Source: Rhizopus sp. PT2906
Taxonomy: Eukaryota; Mucoromycota; Mucoromycetes; Mucorales; Rhizopodaceae
Direction of reading: 5' to 3'
Length of the DNA: 11,763 nucleotides
Assembly: GCA_025529335.1 (NCBI GenBank)
Contig: JAMYHX010000804.1
Span: forward strand, 1-11,763
Shown: positions 9,576-11,763 of the stretch, piece by piece
Layout: every line of letters starts with the position of its first letter
How positions within the stretch are numbered: the first letter of the stretch is position 1
The notes under the pieces: generated by a model
What the model was told of the DNA's origin: nothing
Databases searched by the model: none
What the model saw: only the letters and a program-made list of their open reading frames with translations
Position numbers and translations under genes: made by a program

Positions 9576-9615
9576 CCACAGTATATTGCAGATTTTGCAA
9601 TTTAATATACTGTGG
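9576..9615. repeat. 12-bp hairpin inside the zinc-ribbon codons of the Fanzor-like gene
   Basis: CCACAGTATATT (9576-9587) is perfectly complementary to 9604-9615. The stem continues with GCA/TGC (9588-9590 with 9596-9598) around a GATTT loop, with a 5-nt bulge on one side. It overlaps the second CxxC and the WNRDVN codons. Confidence 0.7.
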
Positions 9616-9639
9616 GACTTTTTACCATTCGAGAGCTTC

Positions 9640-9699
9640 TTTTGTTCCAGCCCCTTCTGCTTACAACTGTTGCATATTTAAATAGTTGATGGAACAAAA
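9640..9699. repeat. Nested inverted repeat TTTTGTTCCA ... TGGAACAAAA
   Basis: A perfect 10-bp inverted repeat (9640-9649 with 9690-9699) encloses a second one (CAACT 9664-9668 with AGTTG 9684-9688) and the palindrome TATTTAAATA (9674-9683). One arm lies in Fanzor-like coding sequence. The other lies in the roughly 70-bp segment that interrupts it. Confidence 0.6.
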
Positions 9700-10801
9700 C
9701 TGTCATTAAATAACATAGACTTTATCACTCTAATTTCATTAGAATACTTTCGATATTCGGAACTCATTTATGCCAACCAGGACATTCTTGAACTGCTTTG
9801 ATCTCTGAAGAAGCCCCTTTTGCAGAATCCCCGTGACGCCGCTGACATGGCCCCTGATAGCAACAGCGTCTTTGTTTTTCATGCTATCTCCAAACACTAT
9901 CAGAGGAATCGAATCGGAATATTGGAGCTTGCTTTTCCGAGCTAGTCTTTCCTTTTCTTCAGCAGATGGCCCAATTATATCATTGTCAATAGCCTTTAAA
10001 CATTAAACACTATTGCCATAATTACATTTGACTATTTTCTTGCTTCTTCTTTGTTTTCTTTTTGCGATGCTTTCGATTCTGCTTTGTTTTGTTGCATTTT
10101 TTTCTTCCGTTAATCGGTATATTGGCCATTCCTGCATTTGATTTTTGTCTGCCTTAAAATCCTCGAAACCAAGAGCGACATTGTTGGAAATGTTGGCCTT
10201 GTTTGTGATCTTTTTGGCCCATAATGAGTTGCGAGATAGCATACCAAAAATTCTGTTGCGTTATAACAACCGAATCAGTGGAATCTTTGTTATTAACAAT
10301 ATACGCGTTGACAAACAGCTGCGCCCGAAAAAGCACATTTCTAATGAAAGCGCTTAATTTGATGATTTTCTCCGTAAATGATTCCTTATATTCTGACCTT
10401 ATAACAGCGTCAAGGTAGACTTTGCGTGCAAAGCGCTCGTAATTGCCCCCAAGTTCATTTTTCATCGCTTCATCTAGTGTTGCCTTGTAACTACATTCTT
10501 TGGACCTTGCACTTCTATGGCCCGTTTGGCCGCATGATTTGCATATTTGGACTTGATTATTACTTTTATTGTTACTGGCTACTTCAAGACGCTGTTTTTC
10601 CCCCTTTTCTTTCTCTATCTTTGTTCCAACATCATCTTTTGAGCCAATCTTTCTTTTCTCTGTCATTTTGAATGACGTTATATTGAAATATTTTGAAATG
10701 CATGTATGTATGTGTATACTTACTGCTTACATAGAGCGAGCATTTATAGCTGTCTTTGCTCTTATGTTCAGGGTGGCCATAATCTTCACAACTTTCAATG
10801 T

Positions 10802-11491
10802 CTGCTATCAGGTTAAAAACAAAGGTATTATGTGAGATGGAGTGTATATTATACATAGAGTAAAAACAAACTATTCTCTACTTTCAGTCGTTTTAATCTG
10901 TATTTCTCTTTGATATGATATATCGCTGTAAGAGAAGGCATAGTGTACACTCAAGGATATAAGTCAAACAAAAGAAAAAGAAGAGAAAAGTTAAAGGGAA
11001 ATACATTCAATAATTTACATAATATACCCAAGTGACAACTATTTTTGACAACTATTATTAAATGAGAACACAATTAATCATTTATTTTCGAAAACAGTTC
11101 TAGAACGCATGTTGTCAAAAGTGTATTCACTCGACAGAATCAATTCATTATTACAACTCAATTAAACTAGAAAACATACTCACTTCATTAAACAGATCGC
11201 TTGTATGCGTCCTTGTGCTTTTTTTTTAAAACAACGTTTACAAGCACGAGGGACAAACCAAAAAGATTTGTCTCTGCTACAAGTGCCAATTTATCAGCTC
11301 AGGTACTAAGGATTTGTTGTCCGCAATTATCAGCATCATGTAGACTAAATTGTAGCTTCCCTTATTGCAAGAAGATTTACGCGCGGATACGCGAAAGTTA
11401 AATCAATTGTGACTTGCTCCAATTTTGAGGGGAAAAAAAATTAACGTGTCGTTTTTGGCGTTCCTTTTTTTTATTATTATTATTCTAAACC
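10802..11491. other. Intergenic region between the Fanzor-like remnant and MCM5
   Basis: No supported gene. It contains two direct copies of TGACAACT 13 bp apart (11033-11040 and 11046-11053), the palindrome GTTCTAGAAC (11097-11106, containing a heat-shock-element-like TTCTAGAA) and a hairpin (11211-11220 with 11242-11251). On the - strand, 11180-11275 has a short open stretch containing ACKRCFKKKAQGR that ends at a GTGAGT donor-like sequence. The left part could hold further 5' exons or the left end of the mobile element, but no terminal inverted repeat or target duplication was found. The right part should be the MCM5 promoter. Confidence 0.35.
11379..11397 (+). promoter_or_regulatory. Paired ACGCG (MBF-like) sites upstream of MCM5
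   Basis: ACGCG occurs at 11379-11383 and again in ACGCGAAAG at 11389-11397, about 100 bp before the MCM5 start codon. TTTTTGGCG (11452-11460) resembles an E2F half-site. MBF/SBF in fungi and E2F in other eukaryotes drive MCM genes at G1/S, so the location is apt. Binding is inferred from sequence only. Confidence 0.4.
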
Positions 11492-11763
11492 ATGGCTGCA
11501 TTTGGTTGGGATCAAGGGCAAATCTATTCAACCTCTGTTCTTCCTGGACAAGTTCAAGTTAATTCTCACTCTGAAATCACTTCTTTATTCTATGAGTTCA
11601 TTCAAACTTTCCGTGCAAGAAATAACTTTATTTACAGGTAACGTTTTTGTGTGATATGTCTTTTGTGAGCTAATGTCTTGTCTGCCTATATATATAGAGA
11701 TCAACTTCAGGAAAATGTGTTGACAAAGCAGTACTATCTTGAAGTAGACATGGCTGATCTTAT
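11492..11763 (+). CDS. mcm5: DNA replication licensing factor MCM5, 5' end (cut by the window edge)
   Basis: Exon 1 is 11492-11637. A 60-nt intron (11638-11697, GTAACG...TATATAG, with GCTAATG as a likely branch site) splits an Arg codon. Exon 2 starts at 11698 and runs off the window. The translated start contains WDQGQIYSTSVLPG, EFIQTFRARNNFIYR, then DQLQENVLTKQYYLEVDMAD. This matches the N-terminus of Mcm5, where FIYRDQLxxN and a following xYxLxVxMxxL are conserved. Mcm5 is a subunit of the MCM2-7 hexamer, the replicative helicase loaded on origins in G1. Only about 70 residues are present, so the ATPase motifs lie outside the window. The start fits, with an in-frame stop-free exon and a T-rich leader. 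Confidence 0.9.

Larger units (their letters stand above)
9447..10801 (-). pseudogene. Decayed Fanzor-like (eukaryotic TnpB/OMEGA-type) RuvC nuclease gene with N-terminal zinc knuckles
   Basis: Reading leftward: a first knuckle with Cys codons at 10788-10790 and 17 residues on (CEDYGHPEHKSKDSYKC) lies in an exon ending at 10724, with a perfect GTAAGT donor. The 64-nt intron 10660-10723 restores frame to the next exon (an alternative ATG is at 10664-10666). A CX2CX4HX7C knuckle (10493-10543) follows, then helical sequence. The frame shifts at the T5 run 10211-10215. It meets TAA at 10003-10005, continues with IPLIVFGDSM and the RuvC-II-like Glu in VGINEFRISKV (9763-9765), and is interrupted over about 9675-9744. 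It resumes with a zinc ribbon ICNSC...NCKIC and RuvC-III WNRDVN (Asp 9567-9569), ending TAG 9447-9449. This order (RuvC-II Glu, TSK-like motif, CxxC/CxxC, WNRDVN) is that of TnpB and Fanzor RNA-guided nucleases. No RuvC-I DxG motif is visible, so part of the core is deleted. The copy cannot encode a working protein. Assignment rests on motifs only. Confidence 0.7.

Noticed and set aside
9457..9681. 74-codon + strand open frame
   Set aside because: It lies opposite the zinc ribbon and RuvC-III part of the Fanzor-like remnant, whose motifs are far more specific. The + strand reading has no recognisable features.
11033..11106. Two direct TGACAACT copies and a heat-shock-element-like GTTCTAGAAC
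   Set aside because: Both are real in the sequence, but single short motifs in AT-rich intergenic DNA, far from the MCM5 start, do not support a regulatory claim.
9348..11200. Terminal inverted repeats or target-site duplications around the Fanzor-like remnant
   Set aside because: Reading both flanks I found no matching terminal repeats. Only short ATACC and TGACAACT repeats occur, so the element boundaries are left undefined.
11201..11401. 66-codon + strand open frame upstream of MCM5
   Set aside because: Low-complexity and cysteine-rich with no family resemblance. It covers the likely MCM5 promoter and its ACGCG sites.
1..11763. CRISPR arrays, tRNA or rRNA genes
   Set aside because: No regularly spaced repeats and no recognisable tRNA or rRNA sequence were seen on either strand.

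Overview
The window looks like nuclear DNA of an early-diverging filamentous fungus, most likely Mucoromycota/Mucorales. It is AT-rich and packed with short GT-AG introns, nearly all 44-61 nt, several with CTAAC/CTAAT-type branch sites. Intergenic stretches are T-rich, and AATAAA-type 3' ends follow several genes. The conserved proteins (Ubp15/USP7, MCM5, Mcp5-type PH, Spo73-like dysferlin, an HDEL protein disulfide isomerase) fit a fungus. The order Mucorales is an inference from gene style and from the kind of mobile nuclease present; I cannot confirm a species.

Layout. 1-1152 (+): 3' part of an unrecognised four-exon gene. 1153-2230: intergenic, with one orphan coding-like fragment and two ACGTG-core sites. 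2231-3672 (+): five-exon ER protein disulfide isomerase with a WCGHC active site and a C-terminal HDEL. 3872-7606 (+): nine-exon ubiquitin-specific protease of the USP7/Ubp15 family (MATH, catalytic USP, C-terminal UBL repeats), whose first exon appears to be the start codon alone. 7736-8847 (+): coiled coil plus Mcp5/Num1-type PH domain. 8865-9347 (-): small dysferlin-domain (Spo73-like) protein, tail-to-tail with the PH gene and only 17 bp between stop codons. 9447 to about 10801 (-): a broken copy of what looks like a Fanzor (eukaryotic TnpB-like, RuvC-fold) nuclease gene with zinc knuckles at its N-terminus. 10802-11491: intergenic, with MBF/E2F-like sites near its right end. 11492-end (+): 5' end of MCM5.

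The conserved genes are ordinary housekeeping genes (ER folding, deubiquitination, cortical anchoring, membrane-associated dysferlin protein, replication licensing) and show no operon-like functional link. The notable item is the Fanzor-like remnant between the dysferlin gene and MCM5. It retains a RuvC-II Glu motif, a CxxC...CxxC zinc ribbon and a RuvC-III WNRDVN motif. It has lost the RuvC-I region and carries a frameshift, stops and a roughly 70-bp interruption. It is best read as a decayed mobile-element nuclease rather than a working system.
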